DNA of 19,614 bases from Rhodospirillales bacterium (GCA_013205335.1 JABMNB010000566.1:1-19614), one strand, 5' to 3'; shown: positions 1 to 8,224, counted from the stretch's first letter. The notes: a model not told the origin generated them from the letters alone. Made by a program: numbers and translations.

Positions 1-145
1 CCGTCGTCTCGACCGGAGCGCCCCTCGAGTACCTCGGGGTAAACTCAGCGCGGAGTGGAGAGACCTTTCCTCCACGAATTGCTGGCAATTGGTTGAACGA
101 AGGTCTCTCCACTCCGCACCTTCGGTGCTCCGGTCGAGACGACGG
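1..145. repeat. Nested inverted-repeat element A (two opposed copies of one repeat unit)
   Basis: Two inverted copies of one unit face each other. Bases 1-19 are the exact reverse complement of 127-145, and 50-67 the exact reverse complement of 100-117. The segments between these arms differ: 20-49 on the left (30 bases, with its own hairpin CGAG-TAC-CTCG flanked by CCC/GGG) and 118-126 on the right (ACC-TTC-GGT). The central loop 68-99 holds another palindrome, AATTGC-TG-GCAATT. The whole could fold as a branched cruciform in DNA or RNA. It lies 34 bases beyond the stop of the serine hydrolase operon, so it may act as an mRNA 3' end structure. It may continue left of base 1. The arms resemble those at 12757-12857. 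The pairing is seen directly; the role is inferred. Confidence 0.85.
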
Positions 146-179
146 GAGCTTGTTGTTGGGCTTTGCTTTCTTCGATTAT

Positions 180-1343
180 CTACCGCCCGTAGACGGCACT
201 TTCGAAAGCGTAGAACAGCGGCAGCGCCTTCACGTCGGCGAAGGGCAGGATCTGGGTCATGTAGACGCCGCCCAGGCGCTTCCTGCGGTCGATCCAGTAG
301 TAGGTGTTCGGCAGGCCGGCCCAGGAGAGGCTGCCGGGCGAGCGGCCGGTCGGTGCCTCTTCGTCGTTGATCATGAAGCTGAGGCCCCATTTCTTCGTGA
401 CGCCGGGGAAGAATTCGGCGTCGTTGGAGAGGGCCGGCATCACCGTCTCGAGCAGGCTCACTGTCGAGTCGCCCATCGCGTTGGCGGCCATCGCATCGAC
501 CGTCGCGGGCTTCATCACCGCCTCGCCGCGCGCCGACTTCCCGCCGTCCAACACCATGCGGACGAACTTCAGGTAGTCGTTGGCCGTCGAGTAGAGACCG
601 CCGCCGCCCGCCTCGAACTCGGGATCCTGCGGAACCTCGCGCTTCAGGTCGGCGACGAGGCTGCCGTCGGCCTTGCGGTGATGGACGCGGGCCATGCGGG
701 CGCGCATCTCCGCGGTGAGGCGAAAGCCGGTGCTATCCATGCCGAGCGGCACGAACAGATCGTCGTGCATTACCTGGCCGAGCTTTCGGCCCGTCACCGC
801 CTCGACCATCTTGCCGGCCCAATCGATGCCGATTCCGTATTGCCAGCGGGCGCCGGGGTCGAACAGCAGGGGTGTTGTCAGCGACTTGTCGAGGCCGGTG
901 CCGATGGTCGGCACGTCCATGACCTCGCGATACCGCAGGATTTCCGGGTTCCAGATGTCGTAGCCGAAGCCCGCCGTATGCGTCAGCAGATGACGCAGGG
1001 TGATGTCGCGCACGGGCTTGCGCAGGCGCGGCTTGCCTTCCGCACCGAAGCCTTCCAGCACCTGCACTTCGCCGAGATACGGGATCACATCCCGGGCCGG
1101 CGCATCGAGCTTCAGCGTGCCGCGCTCGACCTGCTGCATCGCAACGGCGCCGGTGATGGCCTTGGTCATGGAGGCGATCCACACGACGGTGTCGGGTGTC
1201 ATTCCGGCATCCTTGCCCAGCACCGACTTGCCGAAGCTGCCCTCGTAAGTCGTGCCGTTTCCGTCGGTCGCGACGGCGGCGACACCGGGCACGTCGCCGC
1301 GCTGCACCGCCTGGCTCAGGATCGCATCGATGCGCGCCTTCAT
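180..1343 (-). CDS. Serine hydrolase of the beta-lactamase / class C penicillin-binding fold
   Basis: This 387-residue protein belongs to the beta-lactamase-related serine hydrolases (PF00144; includes family VIII esterases, D-aminopeptidases and EstB-like enzymes). The nucleophile motif SMTK is at residues 58-61. Tyr169, in RWQYGIGIDW, is the likely second-motif base. The family patterns LRHLLTHTAGFGYD (about 116-129), GGGLYSTANDYLKF and WGLSF are present. No signal peptide is visible, so it is probably cytoplasmic. The start at 1343 is chosen because its ATG overlaps the TGA of the oligopeptidase gene (ATGA, 1340-1343), implying coupled translation; an upstream in-frame extension only runs antisense-like through that gene's coding sequence. 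The substrate cannot be told: an ester, amide or D-amino-acid peptide hydrolase is as likely as a true beta-lactamase. It is the last gene of a three-gene operon. Confidence 0.9.
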   Translation of the reverse strand: MKARIDAILSQAVQRGDVPGVAAVATDGNGTTYEGSFGKSVLGKDAGMTPDTVVWIASMTKAITGAVAMQQVERGTLKLDAPARDVIPYLGEVQVLEGFGAEGKPRLRKPVRDITLRHLLTHTAGFGYDIWNPEILRYREVMDVPTIGTGLDKSLTTPLLFDPGARWQYGIGIDWAGKMVEAVTGRKLGQVMHDDLFVPLGMDSTGFRLTAEMRARMARVHHRKADGSLVADLKREVPQDPEFEAGGGGLYSTANDYLKFVRMVLDGGKSARGEAVMKPATVDAMAANAMGDSTVSLLETVMPALSNDAEFFPGVTKKWGLSFMINDEEAPTGRSPGSLSWAGLPNTYYWIDRRKRLGGVYMTQILPFADVKALPLFYAFESAVYGR

Positions 1344-3424
1344 GGTTTCGCTCCTGCAAGGGCAACCGTGTCGAGTGCGAAGGCGTAACCGATCGCCACC
1401 TCGTCGAGGCGGGAGAAACGGCCCGACGCGCCACCATGACCCGCACCCATATTGGTGTGCAGGATAACCGGCCCGCCGCCCGTCATGGTGGCACGCAGCC
1501 GCGCCACCCACTTGGCGGGCTCCCAGTAGGTGACCCTCGGATCGGTCAGGCCGGCCATTGCCAGAATCGCCGGATAGCGCTGCGGCGCCACATTGTCGTA
1601 GGGCGAGTAGGAGCCGATGTAGTTGAACGCCGCCGCGTCGGTGATCGGATTGCCCCATTCGGGCCATTCCGGCGGGGTGAGCGGCAGCTTGTCGTCGAGC
1701 ATGGTGGCGAGCACATCGACGAACGGCACTTCGGCGAGGATCCCGGCAAACAGGTCGGGCGCGCGGTTGGCGACCGCGCCCATCAGCATGCCGCCGGCGC
1801 TGCCGCCATGGCCCACGATGCGTCTGGCCGACGTGTACTTGGCCTCGATCAAGGCGCGACCGGCCGCGACGAAATCGTCAAACGTGTTGGTCTTCTTCTC
1901 GCGCTTGCCGTCGAGATACCACGACCAGCCCTTGTCGGAGCCGCCGCGGATATGGGCGATGGCATAGACGAAGCCCCGATCGACCAGCGACAGGCGGTTG
2001 GCCGAGAAGGACGCCGGCAGGGCCATGCCGTAGGAGCCGTAACCGTAGAGCAGGAGCGGCGCGCGGCCGTCGCGCACCAGGTCGCGACGATGCAGGATCG
2101 ACACCGGCACCTCGGCGCCGTCGTGAGCGACGGCGATGATGCGCGTCGTGACATAGGCGGCGGGATCATGACCGGACGGGATCTCCTGGCGCTTGCGCAA
2201 GGTCCGCTGCCGCGTCGCCATGTCGTAGTCGTAGACTTCGCTCGGCGTCGTCATCGACGAGTAGGCGAAACGCAGGGTCGTCGTGTCGAACTCGTACCCG
2301 CCGATCATGTCGAGCGAATAGGCGGTCTCGTCGAAAGCGATCGTGTGCTCGGCCCCAGTCGCCAGATCGCGGATCACAATCGAGGGCAGGGCGTTGGTGC
2401 GTTCCAGCCGCACAAGATGGCTGGCATAAAGATCGATGCCCAGGATGTAGGTGCCCGGCCGGTGCGGCACCAGCTCGCGCCAGTTCGCGCGTTCCGGTGC
2501 GGCGAGCGGCGCGGTCGCGATCCTGAAATCGATGGCGCCGCCCGCGCTGGTGAGAATGAACAGTTCGTCGCCGCGATCGGCCACGCTGTAGCACACGCCC
2601 TTTTCGCGCGGCGCGATCAGGCGCGGCTCGGCGTCGGGTGAGGAGAGGTCGATCAGCCGTTCCTCGGTCGTGTCGTGGTCGCCACCCGAGATGACGCAGA
2701 AACGGCCACTGTCGCTTTCGCCGATGCGGGTGAACCAGCCGATGTCCTGCTCCTCGTAGACGAGGACGTCGTTGGCTTGCGCCGTGCCCAGCCTGTGCCG
2801 GTAGACCTTCAGCGGACGATGATTCTCGTCAATGCGGACGTAGAAGAAGAACGAGGAGTCGCGGCCCCAGACGACACTGCCGCTCGTCTCCGTCAGGATA
2901 TCGGGCAGGTCCTCTCCCGTGTCCCAGCGCCGGACGCGCAGGGTGAAGTATTCCGAGCCGCGCAGGTCGGCGCTCCACGCCTCCAGCGTGTGGTCAGGCG
3001 AATGGCGCGTGCCGCCGAATTTGAAATACTCCGACTGTTTCGCCAGTGCGTCGCCGTCGAGGGTCGTCTGCATCTCGCCGCCGTCGCGTGGCGTGCGGCC
3101 GATCTGCTGGTACTGGCCGCCTTCGCGGAACTTCCAGAGATAGGAAAACGGCCCGTCCGGCGTCGGAACTCCGGAATCGTCTTCCTTGATGCGGCCCCGC
3201 ATTTCCGCGACCAGCGTCTTCTGGAGCGCCTGCGTAGGCCCGAGCTTCTCCTCGGCATAGGCGTTCTCGGCCTCGATGTAGGCGCGGATGTCGGGATCGA
3301 GCAGCGACGGGTCGCGCAGCACCTCCTGCCACTTCTCGTCCTTCAGCCACGCGTAGTCGTCGGTGATCGTGACGCCGTGCAGGGTGCGCCGCGACGGGCG
3401 TCGCGGCGCGATCGGCGGCTTCAT
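1340..3424 (-). CDS. ptrB: Oligopeptidase B (prolyl oligopeptidase family S9A)
   Basis: This 694-residue cytoplasmic serine peptidase normally cleaves short peptides after Arg or Lys. Order of parts: an N-terminal segment with DDYAWLKDEKWQEVL, a seven-bladed propeller domain to about residue 410, then the alpha/beta-hydrolase domain with LLYGYGSYG, AHIRGGSDKGWSWY, NTFDDFVAAG and VPFVDVLATMLDDKLPLTPPE. The catalytic triad is readable: Ser542 in GHGGSAGGML, Asp628 in GLTDPRV and His663 in GAGHGGASGR. The length matches the family (about 680-720). The start lies 18 bases after the aldolase stop, with only a weak GAG-type ribosome site, so it is probably translated from the aldolase mRNA. The last bases overlap the serine hydrolase start by 4 bp. 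Family assignment is firm; the physiological substrate is not known. Confidence 0.95.
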   Translation of the reverse strand: MKPPIAPRRPSRRTLHGVTITDDYAWLKDEKWQEVLRDPSLLDPDIRAYIEAENAYAEEKLGPTQALQKTLVAEMRGRIKEDDSGVPTPDGPFSYLWKFREGGQYQQIGRTPRDGGEMQTTLDGDALAKQSEYFKFGGTRHSPDHTLEAWSADLRGSEYFTLRVRRWDTGEDLPDILTETSGSVVWGRDSSFFFYVRIDENHRPLKVYRHRLGTAQANDVLVYEEQDIGWFTRIGESDSGRFCVISGGDHDTTEERLIDLSSPDAEPRLIAPREKGVCYSVADRGDELFILTSAGGAIDFRIATAPLAAPERANWRELVPHRPGTYILGIDLYASHLVRLERTNALPSIVIRDLATGAEHTIAFDETAYSLDMIGGYEFDTTTLRFAYSSMTTPSEVYDYDMATRQRTLRKRQEIPSGHDPAAYVTTRIIAVAHDGAEVPVSILHRRDLVRDGRAPLLLYGYGSYGMALPASFSANRLSLVDRGFVYAIAHIRGGSDKGWSWYLDGKREKKTNTFDDFVAAGRALIEAKYTSARRIVGHGGSAGGMLMGAVANRAPDLFAGILAEVPFVDVLATMLDDKLPLTPPEWPEWGNPITDAAAFNYIGSYSPYDNVAPQRYPAILAMAGLTDPRVTYWEPAKWVARLRATMTGGGPVILHTNMGAGHGGASGRFSRLDEVAIGYAFALDTVALAGAKP

Positions 3425-3442
3425 GGGGAACTCACACAGAAG

Positions 3443-4291
3443 CTAGTAGTTGCCGGCCTTCGCGGGCCCCTTGGCCGGCGCCGCAGGCGTGGCGCCCAGC
3501 AGGTCGCGCATCTCCGCGCCCTTGGTGTCCCACCAGTCGGCGAGGATGCGGACGTCCCAGCCGATGCAGAAATGCTTCACGCCCATGTCGAGATACTTGG
3601 CGGCCTGGCTGGGATCGCGCAGCTCGACGCGGGGATGCAGGCCCTTCTTCAGCGCCGTCTCGATCGTCTTCTTCTCCGCCGCCACCACGTCGGGGTGGTT
3701 CGCCTGGCCGGTCAGGCCGATGCTCATGGAAAAGTCCGAGGCGCCGAACTGCACCATGTCGATGCCCGGCACCGAAAGGACGGCGTCGAGATCGTCCACG
3801 CAGGACTTCTTCTCGACCATGATGGCGATCACGACTTCGTTCAGCGCATCAACGTAAGCCGGCGAGCCGCCGGTGCGGACCGTGCCGACGTCGCGCCGCA
3901 TGCCGACGCCGAGGCGCCCACGGCCGCGCGCGCCCTGGGCCATCGTCGTTTCGGCGCGGACCGCGTCGACCGCGGCCTTGGCGTCCTCGACCGAGCGGAT
4001 GTCGGCGAACAGCACGCTCTGGAAGCCCGAGCCGATCGCCCGCATGGCCTGGTGCGTATACTGGGTCTGCTCGATCTTGATCATGCCCGACATGCCCATC
4101 AGCTCGAACGAGCGGCCGAGATTGTCGAGGTCGTGCATGGTGAAGGGCGCGTACTCGGCGGTGAATTCCACATAGTCGTACTGCTTGGAATGGCCGATCA
4201 GCTCGACCAGCGTCGGCCAGGCCGACAGGATGTGCGTGCCAAGTGTCGGCTTGCCCTCGTTCAGGCGTTCGCGAAGCGGATTGCGGCTCAT
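3443..4291 (-). CDS. HpcH/HpaI aldolase-family protein
   Basis: This 282-residue TIM-barrel protein of the HpcH/HpaI (2,4-dihydroxyhept-2-ene-1,7-dioate aldolase / citrate lyase beta) family usually performs metal-dependent pyruvate aldol cleavage. The metal ligands are conserved as Glu160 (AIMVEKK) and Asp186 (FGASDFSMSIG), with the same 26-residue spacing as Glu149/Asp175 of E. coli HpaI. The HpaI catalytic His45 and Arg70 positions read Tyr47 (in AEYAP, where HpaI has EHAP) and Lys72, so chemistry may differ. The C-terminal Ala/Pro/Lys tail (about 266-282) is unstructured. The start at 4291 has a clear ribosome site (GGGGGAA). It is the first gene of a minus-strand operon with the oligopeptidase and serine hydrolase, divergent from the hydroxyacid dehydrogenase across 58 bases; a shared hydroxy-/keto-acid pathway is plausible but inferred. 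Confidence 0.88.
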   Translation of the reverse strand: MSRNPLRERLNEGKPTLGTHILSAWPTLVELIGHSKQYDYVEFTAEYAPFTMHDLDNLGRSFELMGMSGMIKIEQTQYTHQAMRAIGSGFQSVLFADIRSVEDAKAAVDAVRAETTMAQGARGRGRLGVGMRRDVGTVRTGGSPAYVDALNEVVIAIMVEKKSCVDDLDAVLSVPGIDMVQFGASDFSMSIGLTGQANHPDVVAAEKKTIETALKKGLHPRVELRDPSQAAKYLDMGVKHFCIGWDVRILADWWDTKGAEMRDLLGATPAAPAKGPAKAGNY

Positions 4292-4349
4292 CTTGTTCCC
4301 CCAGGGTCGTCGTTCGCGCTAGTGTGGCACCTTGTGCAGGGGGAGTTCC

Positions 4350-5318
4350 ATGTTTCCGACACGAGATAAGCTGACAATCTGCTTCGCGCATGCGGCATAC
4401 CAGATGAAGGCCCGGTTCGACGCCCGGAATACAGGCATCAACAGCTTTCAGGTCCGCAGCTACGACGAGTTCGTGCAGCGGGTCGGCGAGGCCGATGTCG
4501 TCTCGGTCTCGGGCATGTGGAAGAACGACATCATTCCTCACGCCACGAAGCTCAGGTTCGTCCAGTCCATCAGCTCCGGCATGGACCAGTATTCCAAGGA
4601 ATTGCTGGGCGCCAAGGGCATCCGCCTGGCGAGTGCGGCCGGCGTCAATGCCCGCGCCGTGGCCGAACATGCGCTTGCGCTGATCCTCGCCGTCTACCGC
4701 CGCCTGCCGGAGGCCCGCGACAACCAGCACAAGAAGGTGTGGCGCGGCATGCTGGGCGATCTCACCCAGCGCGAGGACGAGCTGGGCGGCAAGACGCTGC
4801 TGGTCGTCGGCATGGGCCGCATCGGCAGCCACCTCGCCAAGCTCGCCAAGGCCTTCGACATGAAGGTGATCGGCATCCGCCGCGATCCCAAGGCCGGCAC
4901 CAACGGGGCCGACGAGATCCATGGCATGGGCGACCTGGTGAAGCTGGTCCCGCAGGCCGACATCGTGGCGCTTACTTGCGCGCTGACGCCGGAGACCACG
5001 GGGCTGATGAGCGAAGCGGCCTTCGCCGCCATGAAGCCCTCGTCGATGTTCGTGAATGTGGCGCGCGGCAAGGTCGCCGACGAGGCCGCCCTCATCCAGA
5101 CGATGGAAGCCGGCAGGATCTGGGCGGCGGCACTCGACGTCACCGCCGAGGAGCCGCTGCCCGCGGCATCGCCCCTGTGGACGATGCCCAATGTCTTCAT
5201 CACCCCGCACACCGCGGGTGAAACGCGCGCCTATGAAGACAACGTGATCGACATCCTGATCGAGAACCTCGACCGCCTGTGGCGGGGCGACGCGGCGCTC
5301 CGCAACCAGGTCCTGTAG
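4350..5318 (+). CDS. D-2-hydroxyacid dehydrogenase (NAD(P)-dependent)
   Basis: This 322-residue enzyme of the D-isomer-specific 2-hydroxyacid dehydrogenase family interconverts 2-keto acids and D-2-hydroxy acids. The nucleotide-binding motif GMGRIG is at 154-159 inside LLVVGMGRIGSHLAKLAKAF. The catalytic residues are Arg239 (NVARGKV), Glu268 (TAEEPLP) and His287 (TPHTAG). After the fold's second strand it reads IGIRRDP, with arginines instead of an acidic residue, which favours NADP over NAD; this is an inference. The ATG at 4350 is preferred to one 18 bases upstream because AGGGGGAG at 4338-4345 is correctly spaced. It is divergent from the aldolase operon, and its 3' end faces the FecR/DUF6600 gene with a 24-base gap. 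Substrate unknown (glyoxylate, hydroxypyruvate or a larger keto acid). Confidence 0.93.
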   Translation: MFPTRDKLTICFAHAAYQMKARFDARNTGINSFQVRSYDEFVQRVGEADVVSVSGMWKNDIIPHATKLRFVQSISSGMDQYSKELLGAKGIRLASAAGVNARAVAEHALALILAVYRRLPEARDNQHKKVWRGMLGDLTQREDELGGKTLLVVGMGRIGSHLAKLAKAFDMKVIGIRRDPKAGTNGADEIHGMGDLVKLVPQADIVALTCALTPETTGLMSEAAFAAMKPSSMFVNVARGKVADEAALIQTMEAGRIWAAALDVTAEEPLPAASPLWTMPNVFITPHTAGETRAYEDNVIDILIENLDRLWRGDAALRNQVL

Positions 5319-5342
5319 GCCAAGGCCGGCGAGGGACGACGA

Positions 5343-7556
5343 CTATTTCTTGTCGTCCTTCTTGTTGTCCTCCTTGTCGCCCTTCTTGTTGTCGTTGTCG
5401 GTGTCATTGCGCTGAGGCTGCTGTTGTAGCGGTGCCTGAGGCGGCTGGGCTGTTTGCGGCTGAGCCTGCGACTGCGGTTCGGCCTTGGGTTGCGGCTGAG
5501 GCAGCGGTGAAGTTTGGCGCGGCTGCTCCTGCCGCGGTGCCGCCTCAGGCTTGGGGGCGGCTTGTGGAGCTGCCTGCCTGGGCGCTTCCTGACGGGTCTG
5601 CGGTGTAGCCGCCGGCTTTTGCGGCACGGGAGCCGCCTGCTTCGGCTCATCCTGTCTGGGTTCCGGCGTCGCGGCGGGCTTTGCCGCCGGAGTGGCCTGC
5701 TTGGGGCCTTCCTGTGGCTGAGGAGCAGCGCCGGGCTTCTCCGCCGGGGCTGCCTGCTTGGGCTCGTCACGCTTCGCGGCTGCCGGGGCGGGAGACGGCT
5801 TGTCCGGCGCGGGTGCAGCCTGGCCCTGCGGCGAGGCCACCGGCTTGTCGGTTTGTGGTTTGGACTGCGGCGACGAGCCCGGCGTAGTCGCGGACTTGTC
5901 GGTCTCTTTGAGCTGCGGCGGCGCGGCGCCCTGGCGCGGTGAAAGCGGGGGTGTTGCCGGCTTTGCCGTCTTGTCGTCTGTCTTCTCCTTGGTCGAGGCG
6001 ATCTTTGGGCCGGGAGCAGATTTGGTTTCCGCTGACGCGGGCTTGCCCAAGGTCTCCATGTCGGCAACAGCGGTCTTTCCGATGGCCACGTCGCCGGCTT
6101 TTGCCTTTGCTTCCGCTGGGGCTCTCGCAGCTGTCGGTGTCTTTGCGCCGGAAGTGGCCCTGGCCTCGGAGTCTGCCTTGCCACCTTCGGGCTTGGCGGC
6201 CGTCCTGGTAGCGATGGAGGCGGTCGGCGCCGGGGGCGCCGAGACAGGCGCCACGGCGGCGGCGGCGATCTTGTCGGCAGCCACGGTCAGTGCAGCGCGC
6301 TGGACGGACTGGGAGCGAACGAAGGTTTGCGTGGGAACGACAGTCGCGAAGCGCTGATTTGCCATTACCGAGTTCTGGCCCGCGACGAACGCCTCGCGGC
6401 GCTGGGCCCGCTCCCAGCGATCGTCGAGGTCGCGCTCCTGGATCTGCGCCGAGCGATTGATGCGCCGATAATAGTCGCGATTGCTCGAGTAGGGCGGCAC
6501 GTAGACTTCACGCGGTCCCAGCGGGAACCAGCCGACGGGCGCGGTGCTGCCCTGATTGCCGAGTTGGGCCGCCAGTTCGATGCCGCCCACAAAGGCGACC
6601 AGCGCCGGCGCATAGACCGGCCGCTGGTCGCGCTGCGGCGGGACCCACACCCAGCGATTGTTGCTGTTGGCCCAGCGCCCGTAGTGATAGGGCGCGAAGC
6701 CCCAAGGCTGCTCGTCGATCCATGTCCAGCCCCAAGGCTTCACATAGGACCAGTGGCCCGTGCGATAGGGCGCCCAGCCTGCAGGAGTCGACCGCGGGAC
6801 CCACACCTGTCCGTAGGTGCGGTCGTTCACCCAGTTGCCATGGGCGGAGAGCTCCTCATAGCCGGTCATGCCGTCCGGCACGTATTGCGGCTGTTGGTCG
6901 TAGACCACCTGCTTGTCGCGGGCGTCCCAGGAAGCGGCGGGCGCTGGCGCCGCGGCCCGCACCGTCCTGAGCCGTAGCGTGCTGCTGTCGCCAAAAGCCT
7001 CGCCGACCTCACCCGGCCGCACGGCGAGCGTCTGGCCGTTGAGACCCTGAAGTTGCGCTGCGCCCGACCGCACGCCGAGGCGCGTCGGATCCTCCGTTGA
7101 GCCGGCCTCGACATAGTAGTCGCCTTGCTGCTGAAAGGTCATCGTCCCGCGCGGCGTCACGATCTGGTAGGGCTGGGCGGTATCCATCGCGAAGGTCTTC
7201 ACGTCGACCCGACCTTGCGCCAGTTGAAGGCGGACCCCGTCGTCATCGATCTGCGTCAGGCCGAGTTCGGTGGAGCCATCCAGACGGATGCGCGTGCCGG
7301 CGACCGACACCTCACTGCGCGCGTTTGGCTCGGTCCAGAGGGCGTCGCCGGAAGTCAGCGGCGTGTTGACGACGGCCTTCTTCCAGCCGCTCTGCTCGTC
7401 GTCGTGGAAAGACACCGTACCGTCTACGAATGCCAGTCGGCCGACGCGGCCTGGCGGCTCGACTTGTGTCTGCGCCGAGGCCGTACAGATGACCAGGGAG
7501 GCTCCGAGAAGCCCGGCCAGGAGCTTCAATGTCGTTCGACCAAAGGCTTCGCTCAT
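5343..7556 (-). CDS. Secreted FecR-domain / DUF6600-type protein with a Pro-Ala-Gln-rich tail
   Basis: This is a 737-residue exported protein. A signal peptide covers residues 1-28, cut after TASA. A FecR-like beta domain spans about 40-190, with VGRLAFVDGTVSF, RIRLDGSTEL, VRLQLAQGRVDVK and VTPRGTMTFQQQGDYYVE. A Trp/Tyr-rich region (about 235-350) with W-x-P...GW-x-PY...GHW and WGFAPYHYGRW matches the DUF6600 type. From about 425 to the end it is low-complexity Ala/Pro/Gln/Lys, with degenerate repeats of about 20 residues (KQAAP...KPAATP...) and a charged end, KKGDKEDNKKDDKK. The start at 7556 is set by AGGAGG at 7564-7569; an upstream in-frame ATG at 7616 lacks this and would bury the signal peptide. 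There are no TonB or sigma partners nearby, so a classical FecR signalling role is unlikely; an envelope or surface structural role is inferred. Confidence 0.9.
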   Translation of the reverse strand: MSEAFGRTTLKLLAGLLGASLVICTASAQTQVEPPGRVGRLAFVDGTVSFHDDEQSGWKKAVVNTPLTSGDALWTEPNARSEVSVAGTRIRLDGSTELGLTQIDDDGVRLQLAQGRVDVKTFAMDTAQPYQIVTPRGTMTFQQQGDYYVEAGSTEDPTRLGVRSGAAQLQGLNGQTLAVRPGEVGEAFGDSSTLRLRTVRAAAPAPAASWDARDKQVVYDQQPQYVPDGMTGYEELSAHGNWVNDRTYGQVWVPRSTPAGWAPYRTGHWSYVKPWGWTWIDEQPWGFAPYHYGRWANSNNRWVWVPPQRDQRPVYAPALVAFVGGIELAAQLGNQGSTAPVGWFPLGPREVYVPPYSSNRDYYRRINRSAQIQERDLDDRWERAQRREAFVAGQNSVMANQRFATVVPTQTFVRSQSVQRAALTVAADKIAAAAVAPVSAPPAPTASIATRTAAKPEGGKADSEARATSGAKTPTAARAPAEAKAKAGDVAIGKTAVADMETLGKPASAETKSAPGPKIASTKEKTDDKTAKPATPPLSPRQGAAPPQLKETDKSATTPGSSPQSKPQTDKPVASPQGQAAPAPDKPSPAPAAAKRDEPKQAAPAEKPGAAPQPQEGPKQATPAAKPAATPEPRQDEPKQAAPVPQKPAATPQTRQEAPRQAAPQAAPKPEAAPRQEQPRQTSPLPQPQPKAEPQSQAQPQTAQPPQAPLQQQPQRNDTDNDNKKGDKEDNKKDDKK

Positions 7557-7563
7557 GACGGGA

Positions 7564-7569
7564 CCTCCT
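7564..7569 (-). promoter_or_regulatory. Ribosome binding site fixing the start of the FecR/DUF6600-type gene
   Basis: On the minus strand this reads AGGAGG, a perfect Shine-Dalgarno core 7 bases before the ATG at 7556. It decides between that start and the ATG 60 bases upstream at 7616, and puts the signal peptide at the true N-terminus. Confidence 0.8.
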
Positions 7570-7642
7570 GCTAGGCTGGGCCCCGTGAACGTCCAGCCGG
7601 TACCGCGGTTGCGCATGTCCAGAGATACAGGGGGAGAACACT

Positions 7643-8224
7643 ATGAGCGTCGCTGATCCGCACCGCGTCGTCCTGACAGGCGAGAACCCGTTCCTGCGCC
7701 TCAGCGAGAAGGACGGCGATCCCAACTCGACCGATGCCAGTTACTGGCGAATCCTGTTCTGCCCCGCCGGACCGGGGCATGTGCTCTATCTGAAGAGCGA
7801 GCTGACACACGGCCACTGGCGTATCTATTCCGACAACATCGCCATGGCGCGCTGGCTGCAGCAGACCGTCCAGGGGATGCTGAACCCCGAGCTGAAGGAC
7901 CTTTCGATCCCGGTCATCGACGCCGATTTCAACAAGGCCGGCGACCCGCGTTATTTCTGGACCGAACATGTGTCGTCGCTCGAGGCAGAGATCGCGCTGA
8001 CCTGGCACGATATCGGCGATCCGCTGCTGATCCATACCGAGCCCAACCAGGAGCCGAACCCGCGCCCCTACGGCGTCTGCACCGTGCTGGTCCCGGCGCT
8101 GTCTGGCCGGTTGACGCTGAACGGCCAGCAGGCCCGCGGCAAGCCGTGGCCGCGCGAGCGCGAGGGACGTCCCTTCAGCACCTCGGCGCTGGCCTTCTCG
8201 GAGAGCTGGACCGAGCCGCGCTAG
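7643..8224 (+). CDS. Conserved-looking protein of unknown function (193 residues)
   Basis: I do not recognise this family. The 193-residue protein has no signal peptide or membrane segment. It alternates short hydrophobic stretches with polar turns (YWRILFCPAGPGHVLYLKSE, SIPVIDADF, GVCTVLVPALSGRLTLNGQ), suggesting a mostly beta fold, and ends in a Trp/aromatic segment (STSALAFSESWTEPR). It is clearly coding: a strong ribosome site AGGGGGAG (7629-7636) precedes the ATG, and base composition and codon use match the surrounding genes. It is divergent from the FecR/DUF6600-type gene (86-base gap, presumably holding both promoters) and is followed after 17 bases by the HNH nuclease, whose composition differs. 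No function is assigned; the lone Cys residues and His positions form no metal motif I can name. Confidence 0.8.
   Translation: MSVADPHRVVLTGENPFLRLSEKDGDPNSTDASYWRILFCPAGPGHVLYLKSELTHGHWRIYSDNIAMARWLQQTVQGMLNPELKDLSIPVIDADFNKAGDPRYFWTEHVSSLEAEIALTWHDIGDPLLIHTEPNQEPNPRPYGVCTVLVPALSGRLTLNGQQARGKPWPREREGRPFSTSALAFSESWTEPR

Noticed and set aside
93..1388. Long plus-strand open frame opposite the serine hydrolase
   Set aside because: The minus strand has the SxxK motif and family patterns throughout; the plus frame is Arg/His/Ala-rich with no recognisable domain, as expected for the complement of a high-GC gene.
2675..4369. 564-residue plus-strand frame across the oligopeptidase and aldolase genes
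   Set aside because: It crosses two clear genes on the other strand, has no ribosome site, and its composition (Arg, His, Asp, Val) is typical of a mirror frame.
5319..5342. Terminator in the gap between the hydroxyacid dehydrogenase and the FecR/DUF6600-type gene
   Set aside because: The 24 bases contain no stable inverted repeat or T run on either strand.
5343..6300. Repetitive DNA considered as a CRISPR array or tandem repeat
   Set aside because: The units are in-frame codon-level repeats of a Pro/Ala/Gln-rich protein tail, without identical direct repeats or uniform spacers.
7485..7496. Lipoprotein signal in the FecR/DUF6600-type protein (LVIC at residues 21-24)
   Set aside because: The residue before the Cys is Ile rather than Gly, Ala or Ser, and a better signal peptidase I site (TASA) follows directly.
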